Shown here: piece by piece, positions 20,981 to 33,420 of the stretch
Layout: every line of letters begins with the position of its first letter
Numbering within the stretch: position 1 is the first letter of the stretch
Source: Procambarus clarkii
Lineage: Eukaryota > Arthropoda > Malacostraca > Decapoda > Cambaridae
DNA length: 64,000 nucleotides
Direction: 5' to 3'
Assembly (NCBI RefSeq): GCF_040958095.1
Contig: NC_091154.1
Location: forward strand, 47,592,307-47,656,306
The notes under the pieces: model-generated
Told to the model about the DNA's origin: nothing
What the model saw: the letters and a program-made list of their open reading frames with translations, nothing else
Database searches by the model: none
Translations under genes and position numbers: made by a program

Positions 20981-22690
20981 GTAGACATATATTATTAAAT
21001 ATGACCGAAAAAGTAAGATTAATAATTCTAACACGAATTTTCTCAATCTTTCGTACATTACGCTTCACTGTTGGAGGTAAATCAAAAATCACTTCTCCAA
21101 AATTCATTTTTATTTCTAGTCTGACGCGACACGGGCGCGTTTCGTAAAACTTATTACATTTTCAAAGACTTCACAAATACACAACTGATTAGAACTTACG
21201 TATCTCTGCTATTATATCTACATTTGAGTGAGGTGGGAGGGATGATGTGGCATATAGTGATGTGGCATTAACACAAGACAGAACATGAGGGGATATTAAT
21301 AGGGTATTAAAAGTATCAACACAAGACAGAACAGAAACAATGGGTATTGAATAGAAGTGTTTGTAGAAAGCCTATTGGTCCATATTTCTTGATGCTTCTA
21401 TATTGGAGCGGAGTCTTGAGGTGGGTAGAATATAGTTGTGCAATAATTGGCTGTTGATTGCTGGTGTTGACTTCTTGATGTGTAGTGCCTCGCAAACGTC
21501 AAGCCGCCTGCTATCGCTGTATCTATCGATGATTTCTGTGTTGTTTACTAGGATTTCTCTGGCGATGGTTTGGTTATGGGAAGAGATTATATGTTCCTTA
21601 ATGGAGCCCTGTTGCTTATGCATCGTTAAACGCCTAGAAAGAGATGTTGTTGTCTTGCCTATATACTGGGTTTTTTGGAGCTTACAGTCCCCAAGTGGGC
21701 ATTTGAAGGCATAGACGACGTTAGTCTCTTTTAAAGCGTTCTGTTTTGTGTCTGGAGAGTTTCTCATGAGTAGGCTGGCCGTTTTTCTGGTTTTATAGTA
21801 AATCGTCAGTTGTATCCTCTGATTTTTGTCTGTAGGGATAACGTTTCTATTAACAATATCTTTCAGGACCCTTTCCTCCGTTTTATGAGCTGTGGAAAAG
21901 AAGTTCCTGTAAAATAGTCTAATAGGGGGTATAGGTGTTGTGTTAGTTGTCTCTTCAGAGGTTGCATGGCTTTTCACTTTCCTTCTTATGATGCCTTCGA
22001 TGAAACCATTGGAGAAGCCGTTATTGACTAGAACCTGCCTTACCCTACAGAGTTCTTCGTCGACTTGCTTCCATTCTGAGCTGTGGCTGAGAGCACGGTC
22101 GACGTATGCGTTAACAACACTCCTCTTGTACCTGTCAGGGCAGTCGCTGTTGGCATTTAGGCACATTCCTATGTTTGTTTCCTTAGTGTAGACTGCAGTG
22201 TGGAAACCTCCGCCCTTTTCCATGACTGTTACATCTAGAAAAGGTAGCTTCCCATCCTTTTCCGTCTCGTAAGTGAAACGCAGCACGGAACTCTGCTCAA
22301 ATGCCTCCTTCAGCTCCTGCAGATGTCTGACATCAGGTACCTGTGTAAAAATGTCGTCAACATACCTGCAGTATATGGCCGGTTTCAAGTTCATGTCGAC
22401 TAAGACTTTTTGCTCGATGGTACCCATGTAGAAGTTTGCAAACAGGACACCTAGGGGAGAACCCATGGCGACCCCATCTACTTGCTTATACAAGTGCCCA
22501 TCCGGGCTCAAGAAGGGTGCCTCTTTAGTACAAGCTTGGAGTAGTTTCCTCAGAATACTTTCTGGCATGTCAAGAGGAGTACAGGCTGGATCACGATACA
22601 CTCTGTCGGCTATCATTCCGATTGTCTCGTCCACAGGTACGTTGGTAAACAGCGATTCTACGTCCAACGAGGCTCTTATCCCTGTGGCCC
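20981..22690 (-). mobile_element. Penelope-like element, left arm of inverted repeat
   Basis: Antisense 3-prime part of a Penelope-like element. Coding 21372-22690 reads from the RT core (LDVESLFTNVPVDETIG), through VDGVAMGSPLGVLFANFYMG and YCRYVDDIFT, to the GIY-YIG endonuclease (VVYAFKCPLGDC, then QYIGKTTTSLSRRL). GIY-YIG plus this RT is diagnostic of endonuclease-bearing Penelope-like elements. The RT N-terminus is absent. A longer frame continuing to 22913 is a chimera across the inversion. Its 3-prime end borders TA-rich DNA. Arm length equals 22994-24703 exactly. Confidence 0.92.
21118..21170 (-). ncRNA. Hammerhead-ribozyme-like motif in Penelope 3-prime flank (left arm)
   Basis: On the minus strand: stem I AGTCT/AGACT, core TTGAAAA, stem II GTAA/TTAC, GAAA, stem III CGCG/CGCG, then UC at the expected cleavage position. 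It is the mirror of 24514-24566, with the same two core deviations (C3 to U, G8 to A). Fold assigned by eye. Confidence 0.5.
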
Positions 22691-22705
22691 AGGGATAAGA
22701 GCCAG
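22691..22705. other. Templated filler at the Penelope inversion junction
   Basis: Between the antisense arm (ending CTGTGGCCC at 22690) and the sense copy (GGACTACAGCCGAATT onward) lies AGGGATAAGAGCCAG. Its first 13 bases are the reverse complement of GGCTCTTATCCCT at 22671-22683. This is the footprint of a polymerase copying back a few bases before switching template. Confidence 0.75.
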
Positions 22706-24901
<2,196 letters not shown>

Positions 24902-24934
24902 ATATCACGAAAATAAACACGTGATTAAGAATGT

Positions 24935-25089
24935 GACAATGTCAGACCACGAAGGAAAAATGAAACAGGAAATTTCCTTAAGTACTTTCGTATATTAAAT
25001 ACATCTTCACCTTCTGAAGATATATTTAATATACGAAAGTACTTAAGGAAATTTCCTGTTTCATTTTTCCTTCGTGGTCTGACATTGTC
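24935..25089. repeat. 75-bp-arm inverted repeat with 5-bp spacer
   Basis: Left arm 24935-25009 (GACAATGTCAGACCACG onward) and right arm 25015-25089 (ending CGTGGTCTGACATTGTC) are reverse complements apart from about one mismatch. TA tracts flank it (one directly, one within about 35 bp). Lies between two Penelope copies. Origin not recognised. Confidence 0.9.
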
Positions 25090-25106
25090 ATATATATATA
25101 TATATA

Positions 25107-27342
25107 TATTATTAAATATGACCGAAAAAGTAAGATTAATAATTCTAACACGAATTTTCTCGATCTTTCGTACATTTCTTTTCGCTGTTGGTGGTAATTC
25201 AAAAATCAATTCTACAAAATTCATTTTTATTTGTAGTCTGACGCGACACTTGAGCGCGTTTCGTAAAACTTATTACATTTTCAAAGGCTTTAGTTTACAC
25301 ACACACACACAACTTTAACTGAATAGAGCTTAAACATCTTTCGAGTTTTTATACCTACATTTATGTGAAGTGACATGTTACAATAGTTTTGGATGAGGTG
25401 AAAATAAACTTTTAACACAAGACAGAACACGAAACAATGAAATACAAACAGGTATTAAAGGTAGGTGACTGCAGAAGGCCTATTTTTATTGGCCCATATT
25501 TCTTGATGCTTCTATATTGGAGCGGAGTCTTGAAGTGGGTAGAATATAGTTGTGCATTAATTGGCTATTGATTGCTGGTGTTGACTTCTTGATGTGTAGT
25601 GCCTCGCAGACGTCGAGCCGCCTGCTATCGCTGTATCTATCGATGATTTCTGTGTTGTTTACTAGGATTTCTCTGGCGATGGTTTGGTTATAGGAAGAGA
25701 TTATGTGTTCATTAATGGAGCCCTGTTGCTTATGCATCGTTAAACGCCTAGAAAGAGATGTTGTTGTCTTGCCTATATACTGGTTTTTTTGGAGCTTACA
25801 GTCCCCAAGAGGGCATTTGAAGGCATAGACGACGTTGGTCTCTTTTAAAGCGTTCTGCTTTGTGTCTGGAGAGTTTCTTATGAGTAGGCTGGCCGTTTTT
25901 CTGGTTTTATAGTAAATCGTCAGTTGTATCCTGTGATTTTTGTCTGTAGGGATAACGTTTCTATTAACAATATCTTTCAGGACCCTTTCCTCCGTTTTAT
26001 GAGCTGTGGAAAAGAAGTTCCTGTAAAATAGTCTAATAGGGGGTATAGGTGTTGTGTTAGTTGTCTCTTCAGAGGTTGCATGGCGTTTCACTTTCCTTCT
26101 TATGATGTCTTCGACGAAACCATTGGAGAAGCCGTTGTTGACTAGGACCTGCCTTACCCGACAGAGTTCTTCGTCGACTTGCTTCCATTCTGAGTTGTGG
26201 CTGAGAGCACGGTCGACATATGCGTTAACAACACTCCTCTTGTACCTGTCTGGGCAGTCGCTGTTGGCATTTAGGCACAATCCTATGTTCGTTTCCTTAG
26301 TGTAGACTGCAGTGTGGAAACCTCCGCTCTTTTCCATGACTGTTACATCCAGAAAGGGCAGCTTCCCATCCTTTTCCATCTCGTAAGTGAAACGCAGCAC
26401 GGAACTCTGCTCAAACGCCTCCTTCAGCTCCTGCAGATGTCTGACATCAGGTACCTGTGTAAAAATGTCGTCAACATACCTGCAGTATATGGCCGGTTTC
26501 AAGTTCATGTCGACTAAGACTTTTTGCTCGATGGTACCCATGTAGAAGTTTGCAAACAGGACACCTAGGGGAGAACCCATGGCGACCCCATCTACTTGCT
26601 TATACATGTGCCCATCCGGGCTCAAGAAGGGTGCCTCTTTAGTACAAGCTTGGAGTAGTTTCCTTAGAATATTTTCTGGTATGTCAAGAGGAGTACAGGC
26701 TGGATCACGATACACTCTGTCGGCTATCATCCCGATTGTCTCGTCCACAGGTACGTTGGTGAACAGTGATTCTACGTCCAACGAGGCTCTTATCCCTGTG
26801 GCCCGTGTGCCCCGCAGTAAGTCAACAAATTCCTTTCGGGACTTCAGGCTGAAGGCGCAAGGGACATAAGGAGTCAGCAGGCCGTTGAGTCGTTTCGCCA
26901 GTCTGTACGTGGTTGTGGGTATCTGGCTAATGATTGGTCGAAGTGGGTTTCCAGGCTTGTGTGTCTTGACATTTCCATACGCATATCCAGGTTTATATTC
27001 CCCAATAATCTTTGGCAGGTGGAGTCCGGATTTCTTGGCGTTCACAGTTTCGATCAGTTTGTTGACCTTTGCTTTTAATTCGGCTGTAGTGTCCTTCGTT
27101 ACCCTTTGGAATTTAGTTTGGTCAGAGAGTATGAGGTTCATTTTCGCCAGATATTCGTCTTTTTTAAGAATGACATATATTGGCGACTTGTCGCCTCTCC
27201 TGACAACTATCTCCTTGTTCTCACGAAGGCTTTTAGCTGCCGCTTTGAGCTCGGGGGACAGTATGGTGCTTCTATAACTGCCTCGATTCTTTCCTCCTTC
27301 CGCAATAAGTTCTGCTTGTAAGGTATCTTTGGTAGTGACCTT
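25107..27342 (-). mobile_element. Penelope-like element, longest copy
   Basis: Antisense copy; open frame from 27375 down to the stop at 25486 (about 629 codons). Order of parts: N-terminal basic region with KGDKSPIYVILKKDEYLAK-like block (residues about 55-80), RT with GYAYGNVKTHKPGNPLRPI (about 130), LDVESLFTNVPVDE (about 195), VAMGSPLG (about 265) and YVDDIF (Asp pair at 302-303), then a C-terminal GIY-YIG endonuclease (QYIGKT, Tyr 533). The first codon of the frame is TTG inside an inverted junction; the first internal ATG is at 27141. The true N-terminus is therefore lost and the copy is probably incomplete. The RT and endonuclease look uninterrupted. Confidence 0.92.
25235..25289 (-). 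ncRNA. Hammerhead-ribozyme-like motif in Penelope 3-prime flank (third copy)
   Basis: Same layout as 24514-24566 on the minus strand. Stem III loop is 9 nt instead of 7, with both CGCG sides kept. Stem I has one mismatch (AGCCT against AGACT). The same C3-to-U and G8-to-A core changes are present. Confidence 0.45.
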
Positions 27343-27401
27343 CTTTTGTGTCTCGAGGTCGAAGGTCACTACCAAAGATACCTTATAAGCAGAACTTATT
27401 G
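27303..27401. repeat. Inverted repeat at the 5-prime end of the Penelope copy
   Basis: 27303-27342 and 27361-27401 are about 40-bp reverse complements (TTTGGTAGTGACCTTC against GAAGGTCACTACCAAA) around a spacer of about 18 bp. The element thus folds back on itself at its truncated 5-prime end. Confidence 0.85.
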
Positions 27402-27530
27402 CAAAAAGTTTTTTTGCTCCAGATGTTCGACTAGCTTTATTTGCACATTCTTTTTCATCATTTGGGATTTAATAATCGAAGTGTTAATAATAAGACACCT
27501 GGTGTTGCTCTTCTTTAGCTATTTCTTGCT

Positions 27531-27714
27531 CTGGTGAGGCACCATTTAGATTATGCAGTTCCGATTTGGTCGCCGTACTACAGAATGGATATAAATTCAC
27601 TAGAACGTCTCCAACTTAGAATGACAAAGTTAATCCCCCAAATTAGAAACCTATTATATTAAGAAAGCTTGACAAGGAGTAAATTACATTTGCTGGAAAG
27701 GCGAAGAGTTTTTA
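27531..27714 (+). pseudogene. Fragment of another non-LTR retrotransposon RT C-terminus
   Basis: Reads DYAVPIWSPYYRMDINSLER, then LQLRMTKLIPQIRNLLY, a stop, and [13 protein letters not shown]. This is the region after the RT catalytic domain found in many LINE ORF2 proteins, of a type different from LINE A or B here. Truncated and with a stop. 27402-27530 upstream is unassigned. Confidence 0.65.
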
Positions 27715-27715
27715 C

Positions 27716-27809
<94 letters not shown>
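27716..27809. repeat. (AT)n tract left of MITE copy 3
   Basis: Alternating AT of about 90 bp, ending at the MITE terminus. Confidence 0.95.
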
Positions 27810-27812
<3 letters not shown>

Positions 27813-28177
27813 ATACCTAGTAGCCAGAACTCACTTCTCAGCCTACTATGCAAGGCCCGATTTGCCTAATAAGCCATGTTTTCCTGAATTAATATATTTT
27901 CTCTAATTTTTTTCTTATGAAATGATAAAGCAACTCATTTCATTATGTATGAGGTCAATTTTTTTTAATTGGAGATAAAATTAAAGTAGATATATGACTG
28001 AACCTAACCAACCCTACCTTACCTAACCTAACCTATCTTTATAGGTTAGGTTAAGTTAGGTAGCCAAAAAAAGTTAGGTTAGGTAGACGAAAATACATTA
28101 ATTCATGAAAACTTGGCTTATTAGGCAAATCGGGCCTTGCATAGTAGGCTGAGAAGTGAGTTCTGGCTACTAGGTAC

Positions 28178-28180
<3 letters not shown>
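27810..28180. mobile_element. Foldback MITE, copy 3
   Basis: 371 bp from GTCATACCTAGTAGCC to GGCTACTAGGTACGAC, with long terminal inverted repeats. The central CCTAACCTAACCTA faces TTAGGTTAAGTTAGG (about 28010-28085). Bounded on both sides by (AT)n. Confidence 0.85.

Positions 28181-28259
<79 letters not shown>
28181..28259. repeat. (AT)n tract right of MITE copy 3
   Basis: About 79 bp of alternating AT. 28260-28690 after it is AT-rich with TGTTTACAGGTATA-type short repeats and no recognised gene. Confidence 0.95.
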
Positions 28260-28261
<2 letters not shown>

Positions 28262-28699
28262 AGTAAAATTATAATATATAAGAGAAATAAGAGTAAAATT
28301 GATAAAAAGTGTTTAACAGGTACTTTACAGCTTTACTTTACAAGTACAGATAATTTTAAGTAGGATAATTACAGTAAAATTGTCAAAAAATGTTTACAGG
28401 TATATAGTGTTTACTGGTGTATATAATGTATATATATACATGTTTACAGGCTATAGTGTTGGAGAGCATGTCCCAGTTCTTGTTCACATTGTTAACAATT
28501 GGAATGTTCACTATTGGAGGATTCATTACCTGCAGCCAATTGCCATAGATATCGATAATCCCATCCTAATTCTGGCAATTACAATGTCACTCTGTCTAGT
28601 TGATGTTTTATGCTGTCCGTACATATAATTCTCGGTTCTAAACATGTCATAGCTCTTTATACTCGTGCTTTCTGGCCTTTGTGTGTCAGTGACTGGTCT

Positions 28700-29330
28700 T
28701 CTGTCTTCCCTAATTTCCTAAGATATTGCGGCTTTAACAGTAAAGATTGGAGAGCGCATATCTAACTCAATTTCTGGCTTATCACATGCAGTTTTAGCTG
28801 CCTTGTCTGTGTCGTCATGCTGGACAACATCTATATGAGATGATATCCATAAAAATGAGACTCTGAAACTCTTGCTCTTTGCATTAATAATGGTGTTTAT
28901 AATGGATGCTACAACATTCCTAGTGCCTATTTTGCATGTTGTGTTTTTAAGGGCCTGAAGAGCTGACTTTGAATCACATAAAAATAATCCTCCACTGTTC
29001 TTCAGTGCGTTAGTGGCCAGTTGTAGTGCAGCTAATTCTCATGTGTGGAGCTCAGCCAGTTATTGAGCCTCACACTTGTGGTCTGTGTGCATATGTTGTC
29101 TTTGTATATTGTACAGGCTGCTGCAGTGCGACCTGTTGACATTAACAGACCCATCAGTGCAAGCATAGTGCTCATGAGGCCGTAATTTACTATAAAGGAA
29201 TCAATGGTTTCAAGTGTTCTTACTTTTAGGAGTGCTGGGTTTTCCTTGCTCTTTTTGCTGATGGGCGTGTATGACACTTGTATTTCAGGGTACAGATATA
29301 ATGGTATACATTGGCTAGTACGTTGCATAC
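28700..29330 (-). pseudogene. Decayed RNase H domain of a LINE
   Basis: Reverse strand reads in shifting frames YACTDGSVN (first catalytic Asp), GRTAAACTIYKDN, TSVRLNNWLSSTHEN, LQLATNALKNSGG, LFLCDSKSALQAL (catalytic Asp) and WISSHIDVVQHDDTDKAAK (the SH..D.A closing motif). This order is the RNase H domain of I-clade-type LINEs. A frameshift after TDGSVN and stops around 29040 show decay. LINE A and B here lack RNase H, so this is a third lineage. Confidence 0.75.
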
Positions 29331-29434
29331 AGTAGGAATATTTAGTTTAATGAGATTGGTGTTACGACCCTGGCTCCATGATTGACACTCTGTAGGAGCC
29401 AGGATGCTCATATCTATAATATAATAAAACATAG

Positions 29435-29905
29435 TGAACATCAACCTAGCAGTGCAAACATTTCTTCAGAAAACTCTAAGCCTCTATAACACCCACTGTC
29501 CAATGCTAATGAAACAAGCCACAACTAAAAGGTTAAACAATCCTTGGCTTAATTAAATCTATTAATACAAAACATGACCATGAGAAGAAGTATAGGTTAG
29601 GAGTCATCCTCCAAAGAAGTTTCAAGGCGGTACTCTTCAATGCTGTCTAAAATAATGAGGAGAACCAAAACAAAATACTATGAAAATAAATTTGACCATA
29701 TTAAGGGCAGCATTAAGAAAACATGAGAGCACTGTTTCCCACATATTAGGATCATAAATGATTTTTAATAAGAAACCAATACTCCTATCCAATGACGATG
29801 GTGTGCTTCCAGCCTCTGACACTGCTATTAAAGTCAATAGTTTCTTCTCTTCCATTGTTACATCAGCAATAAAAATGATGGAAAGTTCCTTGGCCTATAC
29901 TTAAA
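29435..29905 (+). pseudogene. Mosaic LINE fragment (A/B-like linker plus short RT piece)
   Basis: 29440-29865 matches the endonuclease-RT linker of LINE A (LAVQTFLQKTLSLYNTHCPM-like, ATTKRLNNPWL, a stop, then KYYENKFDHIKGSIKKT-like and the FFSSI motif) with stops and indels. At 29866 it jumps to SNKNDGKFLGL of LINE B. Non-functional. Confidence 0.75.
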
Positions 29906-29940
29906 CATAATACGCTTAACATGTTTATGGATTTAAACAT

Positions 29941-29959
29941 GGGGGGGGGGGGGGGGGGG
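29941..29959 (+). repeat. Poly(G) homopolymer, 19 bases
   Basis: Nineteen consecutive G at the junction between a sense LINE piece and an antisense LINE B piece. Confidence 0.9.
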
Positions 29960-30431
29960 ATGAGTGTTGTCTGAAAACAGAGTTTGATATTCTGATAGCA
30001 GTTTTTTTCTGGATGATGATGGGCTTGAGGTAGTTAGCAGTGGTTGAACCCCATGCACAGATATCATATGTAAGATAGGGATAGATTAGCGCACAGTATA
30101 GTGAGAGGAGAGCAGAGTTTGGAACGAAATATCTGATTTTAAAAAGTATACCAACCGTTGTACAGACTTTCTTGGTTATGTGTTGTATGTGAGGGCTGAA
30201 GTTGAGTCTCTTGTCTAAGCATAGACCAAGGAACTTTCCATCATTTTCATTGCTGATGTTAACATTGTCTATCTAAAGCTGAATTGCATTTGTTGATTTG
30301 CTTACAAATAAGGTGTAGTAGGTCATTCCTATGTTTAGTGTGAGTTTTGTTGGTTTTTAATTTTCTTTGAATCTACTATCATAATAGGAAAGTTTCGCTC
30401 TTCATATTATACTGGTAAGCACTGATAAGAA
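29960..30431 (-). pseudogene. LINE B fragment, antisense
   Basis: Reverse strand covers the LINE B post-catalytic RT region (ISVHGVQPLLTTSSPSSS-type block and the KNDGKFLGL motif). At about 30350 it jumps to the upstream SYYESRFKE linker, so several hundred bp are deleted. It ends at the edge of the minisatellite flank. 30432-30593 is unassigned flank. Confidence 0.75.
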
Positions 30432-31468
30432 CATGTTTGAGAAAAATTACTTGTGTGCACAAGCAAGTCTGTATTATTGCGTGCGTGTGCGTGTGCAAAC
30501 CTCCAGGTACTTATTGATTTTGTGTGGGTGGCGCGGCCGACACTGCCAGCTGCTGCACACTACGATAATCTTCACACACGCCCGTTCATGCATGGTGCCC
30601 CCTTCCTTGCCCCCCTTCAGGCATGTTGTCGCTCCTGCCCCCTTCAGGCATGTTGTCGCTCCTGCCCCCTTCAGGCATGTTGTCGCCCCTGCCCCCTTCA
30701 GGCATGTTGTCGCTCCTGCCCCCTTCAGGCATGTTGTCGCCACTGCCCCCTTCAGGCATGTTGTCGCTCCTGCCCCCTTCAGGCATGTTGTCGCCCCTGC
30801 CACCTTCAAGCATGTTGTCGCTCCTACCCCCTTCAGGCATGTTGTCGCTCCTGCCCCCTTCAGGCATGTTGTCGCCACTGCCCCCTTCAGGCATGTTGTC
30901 GCTCCTGCCCCCTTCAGGCATGTTGTCGCCACTGCCCCCTTCAGGCATGTTGTCGCTCCTGCCCCCTTCAGGCATGTTGTCGCCCCTGCCACCTTCAAGC
31001 ATGTTGTCGCTCCTGCCCCCTTCAGGCATGTTGTCGCCCCTGCCACCTTCAAGCATGTTGTCGCTCCTGCCCCCTTCAGGCATGTTGTCGCCCCTGCCAC
31101 CTTCAAGCATGTTGTCGCTCCTGCCCCCTTCAGGCATGTTGTCGCCCCTGCCACCTTCAAGCATGTTGTCGCTCCTGCCCCCTTCAGGCATGTTGTCGCC
31201 CCTGCCACCTTCAAGCATGTTGTCGCTCCTGCCCCCTTCAGGCATGTTGTCGCCCCTGCCACCTTCAACCATGTTGTCGCTCCTGCCCCCTTCAGGCATG
31301 TTGTCGCCACTGCCCCCTTCAAGCATGTTGTCGCTCCTGCCCCCTTCCGGCATGTTGTCGCCACTGCCCCCTTCAGGCATGTTGTCGCTCCTGCCCCCTT
31401 CAGGCATGTTGTCGCCACTGCCCCCTTCAGGCATGTTGTCGCTCCTGCCCCCTTCAGGCATGTTGTCG

Positions 31469-31990
31469 CCCCTGCCCCATTCAGGCATGTTGTCGCTCCT
31501 GCACCCTTCAGGCATGTTGTCGCCCCTGCCCTCTTCAGGCATGTTGTTGCCCCTGCCCCCTTCAAGCATGTTGTCGCTCCTGCCCCCATCAGGCATGTTG
31601 TCGCTCCTGCCCCCTTCAGGCATGTTGTCGCCCCTGCCCCATTCAGGCATGTTGTCGCTCCTGCACCCTTCAGGCATGTTGTCGCCCCTGCCCCCTTCAG
31701 GCATGTTATCGCCCCTGCCCCCTTCAAGCATGTTGTCGCTCCTGCACCCTTCAAGCATGTTGTCGCTCCTGCCCCCTTCAGGCATGTTGTCGCTCCTGCC
31801 CCCTTCAGGCATGTTGTCGCCCCTGCCCCATTCAGGCATGTTGTCGCTCCTGCACCCTTCAGGCATGTTGTCGCCCCTGCCCCCTTCAGGCATGTTGTCA
31901 CCCCTGCCCCCTTCAAGCATGTTGTCGCTCCTGCACCCTTCAAGCATGTTGTCGCTCCTGCCCCCTTCAGGCATGTTGTTTCCTCTGCCC
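31469..31990. repeat. Higher-order repeats of 162 and 189 bp inside the 27-bp array
   Basis: The variant series beginning CCCCTGCCCCATTC recurs at 31469, 31631 and 31820, that is 6 and 7 units of 27 bp apart, with the same order of variants (CACCCTTC, then CAAGCATG pairs). This shows expansion of multi-unit blocks. Confidence 0.85.
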
Positions 31991-32879
31991 CCTCAAGCAT
32001 GTTGTCGCTCCTGCCCCCTTCAGGCATGTTGTTTCCCCTGCCCCCTTCAGGCATGTTGTCGCTCCTGCCACCTTCAAGCATGTTGTCGCCACTGCCCCCT
32101 TCAGGCATGTTGTCGCCATTGCCCCCTTCAAGCATGTTGTCGCTCCTGCCCCCTTCAAGCATGTTGTCGCCCCTGCCCCCTTCAAGCATGTTGTCGCTCC
32201 TGCCCTCTTCAGGCATGTTGTCGCCCCTGCCCCCTTCAAGCATGTTGTCGCTCCTGCCCCCTTCAGGCATGTTGTCGCCCCTGCCCCCTTCAGGCATGTT
32301 GTCGCTCCTGCTCCCTTCAGGCATGGTGTCGCCCCTGCCCCCTTCAGGCATGTTGTCGCCCCGGCCCCCTTCAGGCATGTTGTCGCCCCTGCCCACTTCA
32401 GGCATGTTGTCGCCCCGGCCCCCTTCAGGCACGTTGTCGCCCCGGCCCCCTTCAGGCATGTTGTCGCAAATGCCCCCTTCAGGCATGTTGTTGCCTCTGC
32501 CCCCTTCAGGCATGTTGTCTCCCCTGCCCCCTTCAGGCATGTTGTCGCAACTGCCCACTTCAGGCATGTTGTCGTCCCAGCCCCCTTCAGGCATGTTGTT
32601 GCCCCTGCCCACTTCAGACATGTTGGTGCCTCTGCACCCTTCAGGCATGTTGTCGAGCATGTCCTCTCCAGGCATGTTGTCGCCTCTGCCCTCTTCAGGC
32701 ATGTTGTCTCCCCTGCCCCCTTCAGGCATGTTGTCGCCCCTGCCCCCTTTACGCATGTTGTCGCTCCTGCCCTCTTCAGGCATGTTGTTGCGCCTGCCTT
32801 CTTCAGGCATGTTGTCGCCCCTGCCCTCTTCAGGCATGTTGTCGCCTCTGCCCCCTTCAAGCATGTTGTCGTCCCAGCC

Positions 32880-33420
32880 GCCTTCAGGCATGTTGTCGCT
32901 CCTGCCCCCTTCAGGCATGTTGTCGCTCCTGCCCCCTTTTGGCATGTTGTCGCTCCTGGCCCCTTCAGGCATGTTGTCGCTCCTGCCCCCTTTAGGCATG
33001 TTGTCGCCCCTGCCTCCTTCAGGCATGTTGTCGCCCCTGCCCTCTTCAAGCATGTTGTCGACCCTGCCCTTCTTGAAGCATGTTGTCGCCCCTGCCCCCA
33101 TCAAGCATGTTGTCGCCCCTGCCCCCATCAAGCATGTTGTGGCACCTGCCCCCTTCAGGCATGTTGTCGCTCCTGCCCCCTTTTGGCATGTTGTCGCTCC
33201 TGGCCCCTTCAGGCATGTTGTCGCTCCTGCCCCCTTTAGGCATGTTGTCGCCCCTGCCTCCTTCAGGCATGTTGTCGCCCCTGCCCTCTTCAAGCATGTT
33301 GTCGACCCTGCCCTTCTTGAAGCATGTTGTCGCCCCTGCCCCCATCAAGCATGTTGTCGCCCCTGCCCCCATCAAGCATGTTGTGGCACCTGCCCCCTTC
33401 AAGCATGTTGTAACCCCTGC
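32880..33420. repeat. 244-bp segmental duplication inside the 27-bp array
   Basis: The run from CCCTTTTGGCATG through CCCTTCTTGAAGCATG to TTGTGGCACC occurs from about 32937 and again from 33181. Spacing is 244 = 9 x 27 + 1, the extra base coming from the CTTCTTGAAGC variant unit, so each copy shifts the reading phase by one. Confidence 0.85.

Noticed and set aside
21436-22191. Plus-strand small ORFs across the antisense Penelope arm
   Set aside because: Shadow frames of the RT and endonuclease coding sequence; the same shadows recur at every Penelope copy.
30474-33293. A 939-codon minus-strand gene
   Set aside because: Reverse-strand shadow of the same minisatellite.
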